The position numbers and the translations under genes were made by a program. From positions 1 to 64,000 of the forward strand of contig ML133381.1 of NCBI GenBank assembly GCA_003864495.1: a DNA stretch of 64,000 nt, read 5' to 3'. Below the pieces are notes generated by a model. That model worked only from the letters and a program-made list of their open reading frames with translations, did no database searches and had not been told where the DNA came from. Shown piece after piece: positions 24,328-35,539 of this stretch. The DNA is from Nemopilema nomurai. Lineage: Eukaryota; Cnidaria; Scyphozoa; Rhizostomeae; Rhizostomatidae. The stretch's first letter is position 1, and every line of letters begins with the position of its first letter.

Positions 24328-27094
24328 GGGATTTTCTGTTATTTTGCTGGAAAGAGTGGATTTTCTTTGCAGACGTAATTAACTCAACTGCAGAAATTTT
24401 ACTAGCAGAAAAACTGTAAAATTGGCATGGAAAAGTGAACTTGTTATTTTCCCATGGAACGACACGCTGCCGCTTTTGGAGGGTGTTGTTGTTTGCTTTG
24501 CTCCCCCTAAAACCTCTTACAGCTTGGATATTTAGCTTTGCATCAACACTTCTGTCCTCGCTATCAAAAAAGCACCAAACTCCTTCATCTTTTGCTCCAT
24601 ACCGGATGATAGGGAGACAGAAGCAATGGTGGTTCGCTGCCGAGATTTAAAGTTCGGGTATCAGTCTGCAGAGCGCGTGCAGAAACTGGTTCCTTCCTGC
24701 GGGCATTGTTTTGCCAAAATTGCTTTGGAGTGACAGTGACATTGACTGTCATTAATGATCGGATGCTTTGTTTTTGTTTGGTCTACGATACTAGATAGCT
24801 ATTGTCTTCAATAATGGCATTCGCTATACAAAGACCCCCTAGGCAGTGGCAATGTCTCGAGCACATTCTTGTGCTGCGATGCATCCCCGAATGGTCGTCC
24901 AAATGGTAAACCGTATGGTAAACCGTGGCACTTTTTCCCCATTTATTCATCAGCACGTGAACTATTTGTTCCCATCTTTTTATAGAAGTGGTGCTTTTAC
25001 GAAACCTACCCAGACATGAAGGTTTCTTTAGAATATCTTCGCTTTGAGGAAAGAAATTTACGGAACTGTATGGTAAACCGTTGAAAATGAGAAAGCTTCT
25101 GAAGACATCAAATTTGAATTGCAAAAAGGGTAAACCGTGGACCATTTCTCGATTTTCTCGTTTCGCACTTATCAAAGCTACATCAAAGTTGACAATTACC
25201 TTCATAAAAGCATTGCACCACTCCTTACCGAAAAAAAATTAATTTTCTCAAGTAAACAACAAAGTTATAAGCATTTTACAAATGGTAAACCGTGGGGTAA
25301 ACCGTGGAGAACAGACACTTTTCAACTCGCGCCGTTGCTTGCTAGCAAACAAGCGGCTTTTTAGATGAAGATAAGCGCTACAAATAACGAATAGCAAACT
25401 TAAATCAAATTGCGAAAGTTTTTTGATGAAAATAAATATTGTGTGCATGAGAAATTAAAGAATAAGTAGGAAAAATGAAACGTTTCTATGGTCACATGGC
25501 TGTCGGTGCGGAGGAGCAGCACCATGGAACGATTCTATTCATCTACTTTTTTGGTTAGCGTTGCAATGCAAGAGCCATCAGTTAGTTTTAAGCATTATAA
25601 AGTTCATCTATAACTTTGTTCTGTGTCCTTCGTTACGTACTACCATTTTCAGCGCTCGTGCATAGGTTTTATAGTTGAATCAATGGCAGAAGTACTGAAA
25701 TTGGCAAGTGTCCTCAGTACCCTCTTCCTGAAGTCGTTGAAGTCCTCCTTCTCTATCCTTTCCCTAAGCGCTTCTTTAGTCATCTGTCGTTTTACGTTGT
25801 GAAATAAATTCTCTATTGGATTCAAATCTGGTGATCTCGGGGGTATTTTTACGACTTCTGCACCAATTTCATTCAATATATCTTTGGCTATTCTCCTGTT
25901 TTGACTTGGGTCATTATCCATTACAAAAAGCAGTTTGTCCCTCTTTTTGAAATGAGCGCATTCTAATAATACATGCTTTAAAGTATTTCTGCAAACTTTG
26001 CAAACCACCTTCCATTCATCTTTTCGTATTCTTCGGCAATTACTACCCTTGAGGAAAATCCAACGCCCACCATGACATGCAACCTCCACCCCTCAGGTAG
26101 GCTTTTGCTTCCTTTCTTCGTATATCCCAGTCCCTCATTTGATTTTCTCCAGATTCTTCCACATGGCGTCAATGCATCATCTCTGTGAGGATTCTGTTTG
26201 TGTAAACATTGAATTGCATCCAGATAAATGAGAACTTCGTCGCTCAAAAACTCTTCATAATATGCCCAAAGCGTCTTTGCTTTCTATCTGCAGGCGATAA
26301 AGCTCCTTTACGACTCAGTCGCAAACACTTGTATTCTGCTTGATTCAGTACCCTAACCGTGGCATTTATACTTTTTTGGATTAGAGACACGTGTTATCTA
26401 ATTAAAATTCTATTCTATATTTAGACATATTCTGCAACAACCCATTGAAAAGCGACTGATACACCCTTTGGTACTAAGTGTGAAGTAGTTGCGATCATGA
26501 CAAAGAGAAAGGTGTGTCTTTGAAATGAACCATTTGCATATCAAAGTTATTTTAATTGGACTATTTCTTTCTATTCTTATTAGTCAACAATTTTCCAAGC
26601 TTAAAATATGAATTAAAAGCCCCATGAGCAAGAAGTACTATTTATTGCATTGAAAGGTGTCAAGACAAGCACTATATAGCCCCAACCCCCTGAAACCCCT
26701 GCTGGGTCTGAAAAAATTAAACTTTTTTTGCCAGAAATGAAATCAGCGCCATCGAAAACCCCATGTCAAATAGCCTTTATTTTCCCAAAATCCCCAGTTT
26801 TCGAAAAAAATTTCAGACAATGCCTGCCAAAATTGTTGGCACATTTGCGACAATTCTTTGACTCGCGTTCACTCATCCCCCTCCCTCCCTTCGAACAATG
26901 TTGTGTTGCTGCTAAACGAAGCGTCGATTTTACACCAAACTTTTTCCCCAGATTGACTGAATGCTTTACTTTGTTACCAACATTGTTTTAGGGGGGAGGA
27001 GGGGGATTAACAGCTTGTGGCGTGTCAAAGAAATGAAAAATACAAAAACCAGAGAAAATACTGAGGTGTTCCAAGGACTTTTGGCAGGCATTGT
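24328..27094. repeat. Array unit 9, truncated last copy
   Basis: Matches units 3 and 4 closely and stops after GGCAGGCATTGT, about 320 bp short of a full unit. The break lies in the right arm of the fold-back. Confidence 0.9.
25649..26390 (-). pseudogene. Transposase remnant, unit 9
   Basis: Same frames as units 3 and 4: the C-terminal frame is 26089-25649 and the first-Asp frame 26247-25978. Confidence 0.85.
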
Positions 27095-27262
27095 AGCTTG
27101 CCCAATTTTACGAAAAATGTCGTCATTGTATGTTTTGGCGCAATCTGGATTACCTAAAAGATGTTGCCCTATAGCCGAATCAGAATTAATTGAGGCATTG
27201 CGTCTTTTACAATTTCGACGCGGCTGCTCTCTTTCTGCAGAGGTTTTGGTCAAAATTCGTAT
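27095..27262 (-). pseudogene. Retroelement-like coding scrap next to the array
   Basis: Read on the minus strand, this segment encodes SDSAIGQHLLGNPDCAKTYN followed by DDIFRKIG. The pattern SAIGQHLL-NP-CA-Y recalls C-terminal or endonuclease-linked regions of retroelement polyproteins seen in cnidarian genomes, but I cannot name the family with certainty. It begins exactly where array identity ends. No larger reverse transcriptase domain is visible beside it. Confidence 0.45.
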
Positions 27263-28976
27263 ATGACTAAACTTTTTTATGGGCAGGAACGCAATCCTTT
27301 TGAGTGGAGGGAAACATGGTCTATTCTGTCAGCTTTTGATTATTTTCCGACGTTTACATACTATGAGGAGTGTCGGACGAAAAAGTACTTTAAGTATGCA
27401 AAACAAAGTTCCGCTTTCTCTTCCCATTGTTCATTTCTTTATACCTTTATGCACACCAGTAAGGGCCTGCTTTTGCTGCAATTGATGAAGTATAATTTTT
27501 ACACAAAAACTGCTTATTCTAACCTTTTTTTGAACTATTTCTAATTCATAATAATTTTAGACACATCTCGCATGAAATAGGGTCACCTTACTTGACATGT
27601 TCTTTATGCTCTTTATCAGTCAGTCATAGCGCTTAAAGGGCAATACAGTTCTGTGATCGAGCGAATAATGGCGGACACAAGGCCCTTGGCTGTGCCGTGC
27701 TTTTATTCAAACAAGCCAATTCAACAATTCCTTTCAAGATAAAATGTTGAACTAAAGTTGTACCGCTTCAAATCTTAATTCTCCAATTAGTTCTAGAGAT
27801 ATGACCGCATAAAATCTCATCTGAAACTTCAATCTTAGCATGATGCTTAATTCAATTACATTCGAAGAATTATCACTCAAGTCAACACTTGCCCGCCATA
27901 TCAATTCTTCTAGCCCATGTTTGTCAGTCTGAACAGGCCACCTTCAAAGCAAACATCAGGTACAGCTTTCTCTGCATTTTACAAACATTTGAGAACTTCG
28001 AGCTGTCGCTTGCCGCAACTTCATTCCTCTTCAACTCCAACTAAATCGGCAGCAAAGGTATCTTGTTTGCCATAAAGATTTTGATCTCTTATCGATCCCG
28101 CACAGACTTTCTCTGCCCCTTGGTGCCAATGTTTGTTTAATAAGAAACAATAGACTGGCCCCCTTGGGTACCGTAGCCACGTACATTTTGATTCAGGAAT
28201 CTGGCCGGAAAATGGCAGGGTTGGAGACTTCGTGAGACCATTGAGTTTACACAAAATGTGAGAAAATAATGACTTTACATAAAAGGGTCCTTTTGTGACT
28301 CCATAGGGTAGTTTGTTTTGAAGCGATTGGCTTGGGCAGGGAAGCAAATATTTAACACTCTATACCAAGATTGGAGGTTGGCATAAAATAAGGCTAACTT
28401 TCGCTGGTCCTGCTTTTTAAACAAAGTCAACAATTAGACATTCACACAATAGAATTTTAGATTAAACCTTTGAGTTTTCAAAAAATCTTTGATTGAATAC
28501 TTTTGGACAAAAACCGATAACAGCAAACAGAAGACTTAACAACCATTTTCTCGCAGCTCCGGTCCTTTAAACCACCCATTAACCCACTCGGTTGCAGAAT
28601 TATATTGCTTTTCAAACATCCCTATTGATTGGTATGAATGATCAATCATTGATCGAATTGATTAATCATAATTCAGACTAACATAGTGGACTGCGCTTAA
28701 ACTAGAAATAACCGAAAGCTGTTTGTTATGTTGCTTGCTCAAGGTATCTCAAAGCTACAAGTGCTATCTCCATATCCCTCTAGCATGTTCAAGCACTTGT
28801 AGTTTCAATTCTGACATTAGGTACTTGTAATTAACGAAAGATTGGTGTGGGAAATGGTTTCTCAAAATCAGCCACATATAAACTAGTTGCACCATAACTT
28901 TATCTAGAACAGGGAATAAAATACAGCTCAGTACAGCATTTTATACATAATGTGTGAAAGCATTGATTATTTATCA
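27263..28976. other. Intergenic stretch, no gene recognised
   Basis: I see only short open frames without recognisable domains (for example 27263-27544 plus and 28021-28347 minus). A palindrome-rich spot with repeated TGATCAAT/ATTGATCA-type words lies near 28630-28670. Confidence 0.6.
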
Positions 28977-30523
28977 TTAGAGCTTACAAGGTACATCCTG
29001 AATATTATCAAGCAAAAACCGTTTGATAGCGCACCATGAATGCTCCTGGGCTGCAGAATGTTCCATTACGTTACCTCCCCATGCGACAAGACCCTCTAGC
29101 GCTGGTAGATAAGAGACTGAACACATTGGCATATAAGGAACTTCAATTAAATGACCAGCTCCAGGGTAAACAATAGCAGAGAGCGGTCTCCTTCCGTAAT
29201 TATTCAGTCTCCTTTTCATTCTATTTACACTCTCGACAGTATTCATAGACAAGTCCCCACTGCCTGCAATGATTAACATCTTTCCTTTAATCTCCTCCAC
29301 CGGAATTTGAAGACTTTCGAGTTTGTCAATATCCTTATATAAATTCATGAATATCAACGCATTGTCTTCAGTTACAGCAGCATTTTCTGTTTTCAATTGC
29401 TCGGGGTAGCCCAATATTTGCCCTTTGAATTTCAGTGGGAATCTTAGCCAATGAGCTGTGGAGATAGCAACACCTGCCCTAACGAAGGGACATTTCGCAC
29501 TGACCTGCAGTGCGAACTGGCCCCCAAGTGACACCCCGATATACCCGATTCCAGAAGAATACACTTTCCCGTGACCTGCCAACCATTGAGCAGCTTCGAT
29601 GAAGTATTCCAACTCGAGGTTTAGGTGACTCTTCGGAAGATCTTTGTAAGCAAAGAAAGCCAGTGCCAGGGTGGCAAAGCCGTGTGATGCCAAAATCGCT
29701 GCTCTAAACTCTAGCAACTCTCCGTGGCCACCAAATATGTCAATGACACCTGTTTAAAGATAGTAAGCTGCACGTTAACCTATGGCAAATTAAAAAGGCA
29801 AGACGTTTTGACGAGGAAGTATGTTATGAAGACGTAAACCTCAACCAGTACAAGATATTTGCACTGTTTCAAATATGGCAACGAATGGCAACGAAGTGAC
29901 ATTTTGTAACTTGTGGGGTGACAGAAATTATTTCTTAGAAAACATGCTGTGTAAAAAGGAAACTTACGAATCCAATTTTGTAGTTCATATCTAGACTCAC
30001 CTGGGAATTTTCCTTCCCCCCTCGGGACAAACAGTGTCCCCCTTATCCGACCGACGCTAATCTCTTGGCGTTCCACATTATCAGCCAAATATGTTCTAAA
30101 AATTGTTGTTGTTGCAATCGGTTGTGGCAACTTTTCGAGTGCTTGCATAACGCTTCCAGCTTTCTTCTGTGACATCACATGCCCATCGAACAAGAAAATT
30201 CTAAATTCCATTGGTTTTGTGACGTCATTTGGCGTGAATCTAACTCCTTTCCTTTGACCTGGTACTGGCAACATGCTCCAAAACAAGCCCATGTTGTCCT
30301 TGCCTTTGTATGTACCACCAAACGAAGAATCTTGTGACAAGTTCAGCCTCCCGTCTGTGTTCGCAATGTAGTGTCCATATGATTCAAAAAACACAGGTTT
30401 CTCTGATTTCAGTTCCACTCGTAAGGTAACATGCTGAAACTGTCTCAGATTGTTGACTTGAATCTCAATCCGTTCATCCACCAGAGATGGGCCCCTCAGA
30501 GCCATTATCTGCGGATAAATCAT
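28977..30523 (-). CDS. Acyl-CoA thioesterase / BAAT-family hydrolase, probably peroxisomal
   Basis: Two coding exons: 30523-30001 and 29749-28977, joined in phase 1 (donor GTGAGT, acceptor AAACAG), giving 431 codons before the stop, close to the roughly 420 residues usual for the family. Residues 1-150 form the N-terminal thioesterase/BAAT domain (SLVDERIEI, MGLFWSMLP). The rest is the alpha/beta hydrolase domain. The catalytic triad is visible: Ser248 in GVSLGG, Asp340 in SGDLS and His374 in GAGHLIE. A Ser nucleophile is typical of acyl-CoA thioesterases, whereas bile-acid N-acyltransferase has Cys, so hydrolysis of fatty acyl-CoA is the likelier reaction. The protein ends in CKL, a PTS1-type peroxisomal signal. 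The start at 30523 is my choice; 30505 is an alternative, and the frame stays open further upstream, so another 5' exon is possible. Confidence 0.88.
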
Positions 30524-30736
30524 GATGTTGTTAAGCTTGCCTTGCTCCAAATCATATAAGGTACTCGCTTCTTGTCGTGCCTTCTGGACGTGAAAATGTA
30601 CTGTAAGTCTGAATACCTATAGCCTGAAAATCTGTAGCGAAACTACTTAGGCCTATCTACTCCTTTTAACCGCACCATCTACTGCGGTCGCTGCATTACT
30701 GTAAAACCGCAGCACGGGAGAAAATTGTAATAAGCA

Positions 30737-30760
30737 AAAATGGCGGCCAAATATCACGTG
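30737..30760. promoter_or_regulatory. Possible promoter elements: YY1-like site and E-box
   Basis: AAAATGGCGGC at 30737 matches the YY1-type motif common near animal transcription starts, and CACGTG follows at 755-760 of the same kilobase. They lie about 220 bp upstream of the thioesterase start, in a locally GC-richer stretch (30680-30790). Function is inferred only from motif and position. Confidence 0.3.
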
Positions 30761-31500
30761 CAGCGTGTTGCTGCGCTGCGATGCGTAGGGACGAGACACG
30801 AAATGCAAGATTATATCAACAAATAAAATCCTTTACTTTGGTTTACGTTCAAAATTAAATGAATCTTCAGTACATGAACAGGAGCAAGAATTATTAATCT
30901 TTCAACACCCGTCAATATATATTTGGAAAACTAGCAGCTTCAACTACTTATTGCTTCAAGCTCAAAAGACAACATCACTGGCCTAAAAAATGCAGTAAAC
31001 AAGGTACGTTTTAAATAAGTTGTATCTTGAAAATAAGGCTTGGCCACATGGGGTAGCGAAATATGGTAAGCACAGTTTTTCTTCAGCTTTCGATTGATAT
31101 AAGTGTTATCTTTCTAAAAATGTTTTCCTAGAAATGCAAAAAGTTTTAATAACACGCAGTTTTGTTTTTCTTTTACTTGGAGTGAATCTCCAAAATTCAA
31201 TCGAATACCAGCTACCAGGGGGTACAACTGCGGAGCGTTGCGATGGTTAAAACCGAATAAAAAAGGCTTTAATGGTGGTGGTTCACTTCTAAATATTTTG
31301 CATTACCACATTACCCCTGGGGGTAATAACAGATATATAGGTCAAACGGACCTTAATCTAACACGACATTTCATAAAAACTTAAGAAAGCGATGCAACAC
31401 GAACAGTTTTAAGGTATCTTCCTCATAACACTACAAATAAATAAATGATAAACAAATGAACAACATTAATTTCTTATAAGAAACCAGTATGACGTCGAAG

Positions 31501-31710
31501 GCATTGAGTCATGGTAAATAGTGGTTTTCCACGGGCTGTTGTCTGTTTTCATGTGATAAATCGGCTTTCATGTGATCAGACATCAACTGCGAGGTTAAAA
31601 CATCATGTGTACAGTTTGCTTGACTGCCAATCAGATTAACGGAGCTATCATAATGACTCAGCAATTTTTGCAATTTGGGTATACGCTTTCCATTTATCAT
31701 GACTCAATGC
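31501..31710. mobile_element. MITE-like element with 20-bp terminal inverted repeats
   Basis: The left end, GCATTGAGTCATGGTAAATA (31501-31520), matches the reverse complement of the right end (31691-31710) at 18 of 20 positions. The 210-bp interior has no coding capacity. It contains AGTGGTTTTCCACG near 31520, and the same word recurs near 37013, suggesting a dispersed family. I see no clear target-site duplication, so the exact ends are uncertain. Confidence 0.5.
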
Positions 31711-32835
31711 GTTTAAGTCTTATTTACTTAAGGAAATTCCAATATTCATTTGTTCGAGATTTAATGCTGTACTTAGAGAGGGAAAGTGAATTTTTATGCC
31801 AGCCAATCAATGATATTGGTGGATTTTCAAGAAATTTTCGAGTTCTTGCCTTCTTTCTAATTTCAGTAGTTTCTAAATTTTTTTAGTACTGAAGTTTCCC
31901 AACATTTAGTGACTGCCCAGTACTCGATTCATATAGAGAGGGTCTTGTAAATAATCAAAGTATAAGGGTAGCAAGGCATATAGGTACAGGGGTGCCGTCA
32001 TAGAAGGTTAGGAGTTGCTACATATCAACTGCAATGGAATCAGGTTACTTCCCTGTATACTGGTGTTGAACAATAGTTAATGCGATGCAAAACCAAATCA
32101 TGAAATACGATCTGTCCGCAGCCTTTGTTAGAAATACAATCTCCACTGGGCGGTAGGGGAAAACGTTCAAATATGGTAAATGACAAAATTAGCGCCCATT
32201 AAGGGGGCGCTTACCCCACAGGGTCGGTTTATTCAGCAGGGGTGTTTATTAATTCTTGCTCACCCTATGTAAGGAAAGAAATTCAATTCTAGTGTTTTCT
32301 CAATTAGTTTATAACAAACATAATACACACTTTATGAAAAGGAGGTCCTATAAGATGTCATTTTTTCATCCTCTTCGTGGTCTGAATCAACCATTAGAAA
32401 TTCCTCTTTCCGCTTTCAATTCTAAATGCGCTAACGTCTTTTTCGTATACACTTGGCAATTGGCTCTTTAAATGTGCCTCTGCAAAAATTTTGAAGATTA
32501 AACAGAAATGTACTCACTTTGAGTTGGCTTCTACGGAGAGATACATGTTGACAATGAATATGCTGTTTTTACTCAATTCAAATAAGCGTCCCGTTACTAA
32601 ATGCATGTCAGTGTTGGCTAGTGAAATCACCATGATAGTTGCGAAGGAATGAAATTCCCAAGTTTCCTGAGCATGGTGCTCATTCAGTTTTAAGTTCACG
32701 TAGGGATACGGAGAGATACATGTTGACAAAGAATATGCTGCCTTCAAGGAAAGTTGAAAGCTCTGTTAATTCGAAAAAGTCGCATGAATTGAACTGTCTG
32801 GAGCTGGAAAAATAATTGAAAAGGTTGCTCCTTTT

Positions 32836-32889
32836 TTGTTGCTGTTGTTGTTGTTGCTGCTGCTGTTGTTGTTGTTGTTGTTGTTGTTA
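32836..32889. repeat. TTG/CTG trinucleotide microsatellite
   Basis: Uninterrupted mix of TTG and CTG triplets, about 18 units. No coding frame around it is supported. Confidence 0.9.
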
Positions 32890-33709
32890 TTGATTTAAGA
32901 CACTCATCCCAAAAATGACTACGCATTGCAAAATAGCTTGTGCAGAACTACACAAATGCGGACAAGGTTGTCCCAAACATGGCACTAATTGAAACTTCGC
33001 GGGCCACCTCTATGAGGTGAAAGGAAACAAATAGGTTGCCTTATCCGGTCATTTTTGAGATTCCTTTTGAGATTCATTTTTTGAGCTTCTCTGAGTTGCC
33101 TTAAACCCTAATAAATAGGCCTTGAATCGCAAGTTCAGTTGTAAAACAAGAAAGACGGCCTGCTAAAGTTACACATCAAAACCGAAACTCACTGCAATTA
33201 ATTACTGATAAAAGTCTCTGACCAGAGCTTGAATGCCATGACGGAGATGTAAGAGGGGAGACATGCCTTCAGTTATCACCGAAATCCCAAAAAAGCATTC
33301 AAAACACGATTGATAATTAATCAATACACAGCTAATCATTAGTAAGTTGTGAACACTAAGATTAGAGGACAAAAGCTGTGATTAACCTTGTCAAGATAAT
33401 TAGCTTACAAAGTTTTGCCCTTACACTTAGAAAAGGTGTTAAAACTCTAGGCTTCGCAACAGATGGAAGAGTGGATAATTGCATTAATTTTCTATGAACT
33501 GGAAAAAGATGAAAGGTAAAATTCAGGATTCTTCCTTCGCGCAAATAGCAAAGAGTTATTGATAATGTTCCTGTAAAGGAATTACTTGCAGCAAAATAAA
33601 CTTAAAAGAACGTATAGAAGTTTAGAATTGTTACAAATTCCTTGCGGCCATCTAGCTTGGGTTTTATCTAATAATTTGATGTAACATTCATCATTATCAT
33701 AAATAACGC

Positions 33710-34380
<671 letters not shown>

Positions 34381-35050
34381 TTTTATCAATACCAAAAGAT
34401 TTTATCAATAGTAAATGGATGCACTGAATATTCGTATAGACAAGGAAGTTGTTTGCTTTAAGCAAAGTTTCCAAATAGGACGCCAATCTAATCAACGGTC
34501 TTGAACTTTCTCATCTTCTAGATCATACTTTTTATTAAGCTTGTTTGTTCCTAACAAATTCTTGCTACTGGAGCTCAGTGCACTATCAACACACAAAACT
34601 CATCCATGAACATTTGAGATAACATTTGATTCGAGCATACCTAGGGGCTATTGTTCTTCTAGTTACCTACCTCAAAGTGCTATGCTTGAAAAGATTGGGC
34701 ATTTGAAATATGAAAAGTTGTGCAAAACTCGTTTTATGCTGACACCAGTCCGAACGAAAAAAATCCCAACTATCTGACGTTTACTACAAAAGCTAAATAT
34801 GATGTTGAAAAAAAGAAGATTGGACAGTCTAAAGCATCTTTCTCTATGCACATGTGTTCCGGAAGAGCTTGCTTATACACGTGGCTACTTTGATCAATAT
34901 ATACTTTGCCATAAGTGCAAAAAGTTCTGATTGCGTATTCTTTAGAGATGAAAAGTTAACAGTCAACATTGACAGATACATTAGAAATAAGTACAGTCTC
35001 ATAAGGAAATCTGAGTGCACCATAGAATTAAAGCCCATTTATGAGGCAAC
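34381..35050. other. Intergenic stretch, probable upstream region of the first PAN gene
   Basis: No supported coding region. The last 200 bp must contain the promoter or 5' UTR of the gene starting at 35051, but I see no distinct motif. Confidence 0.4.
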
Positions 35051-35465
35051 ATGTCCTCCACTTTTCATGTACTGATTTGTATCTCCTTAATTCAAACTGC
35101 CGCACCTAAAAGTGGTCTCATTGAAAATGTCTTTGAGGGCATGAAACTTTCTTGTCCAAATGTCGAAAAGAAGATCCACACAGAGCGAAGTCAAATGCAA
35201 TGTGTTCAGAAATGTGTGCGACATGAGAATTGCAGTGCAGTGAACTACAAAGTAAAAGGTGATATAAACGGCAATTGTGAATATTAATTGGTGGAGGCTG
35301 TTCGGCTGGCAACAATCATAGACATTGGAGAGCCATGACCCTTGCGGTAAGAATGCTATTCAAACGTTTGAATACTTTGCAGAGGCTAAGCTTATGAAGT
35401 TCAGTTTAAAAGGTTAAGGCAACAGGATTTCTTACGAAGGATCATAGAGAGTGCGGAAAAATAAC

Positions 35466-35539
35466 CGACCCGCGCGGGACTCGAACTCACGACCCTTGAC
35501 TTTGTACGTCAAGTGCTCTACCAGCTGAGATAGCGTTAA
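35466..35539 (-). tRNA. tRNA-like sequence (tRNA pseudogene or SINE head)
   Basis: On the minus strand there is a D arm (TCTCAGCTGGTAGAGC), a five-pair anticodon stem TTGAC/GTCAA with loop GTACAAA (anticodon ACA by position) and a T arm with loop TTCGAGT, followed shortly by TTTTT, a Pol III stop. The acceptor stem pairs at only about three of seven positions, and ACA is not a usual eukaryotic tRNA-Cys anticodon. A degenerate tRNA copy or the head of a tRNA-derived SINE is therefore more likely than a working tRNA. It lies in intron 1 of the first PAN gene, antisense to it. Confidence 0.55.

Larger units (their letters stand above)
1..27094. repeat. Head-to-tail tandem array, nine units of about 3.08 kb
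   Basis: The same sequence recurs nine times in one orientation. Taking the GGGATT that opens the window as the unit start, units begin at 1, 3075, 6153, 9238, 12326, 15136, 18194, 21246 and 24328. Lengths are about 3074, 3078, 3085, 3088, 2810, 3058, 3052, 3082 and 2767 (the last truncated). Units 1-5 and 9 are almost identical, differing mainly by single bases and homopolymer lengths. Each unit holds, from left to right, a cluster of GGTAAACCG motifs, a minus-strand transposase remnant and a large imperfect inverted repeat. No intact gene is visible in a unit. The array continues beyond the left edge and stops at 27094. It is best described as a macrosatellite or amplified transposon-derived segment; copy number in the real genome may differ. 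Confidence 0.95.

Noticed and set aside
1..27094. CRISPR array, rDNA or histone repeat as the identity of the tandem array
   Set aside because: The unit is 3 kb with no short direct repeats and spacers, no rRNA-like sequence and no histone coding.
28021..28347. 108-codon minus-strand frame
   Set aside because: No recognisable motif, no splice-compatible neighbours and unremarkable composition.
35503..35505. Functional tRNA-Cys with anticodon ACA
   Set aside because: The acceptor stem is mostly unpaired and eukaryotic tRNA-Cys uses GCA; kept only as tRNA-like.
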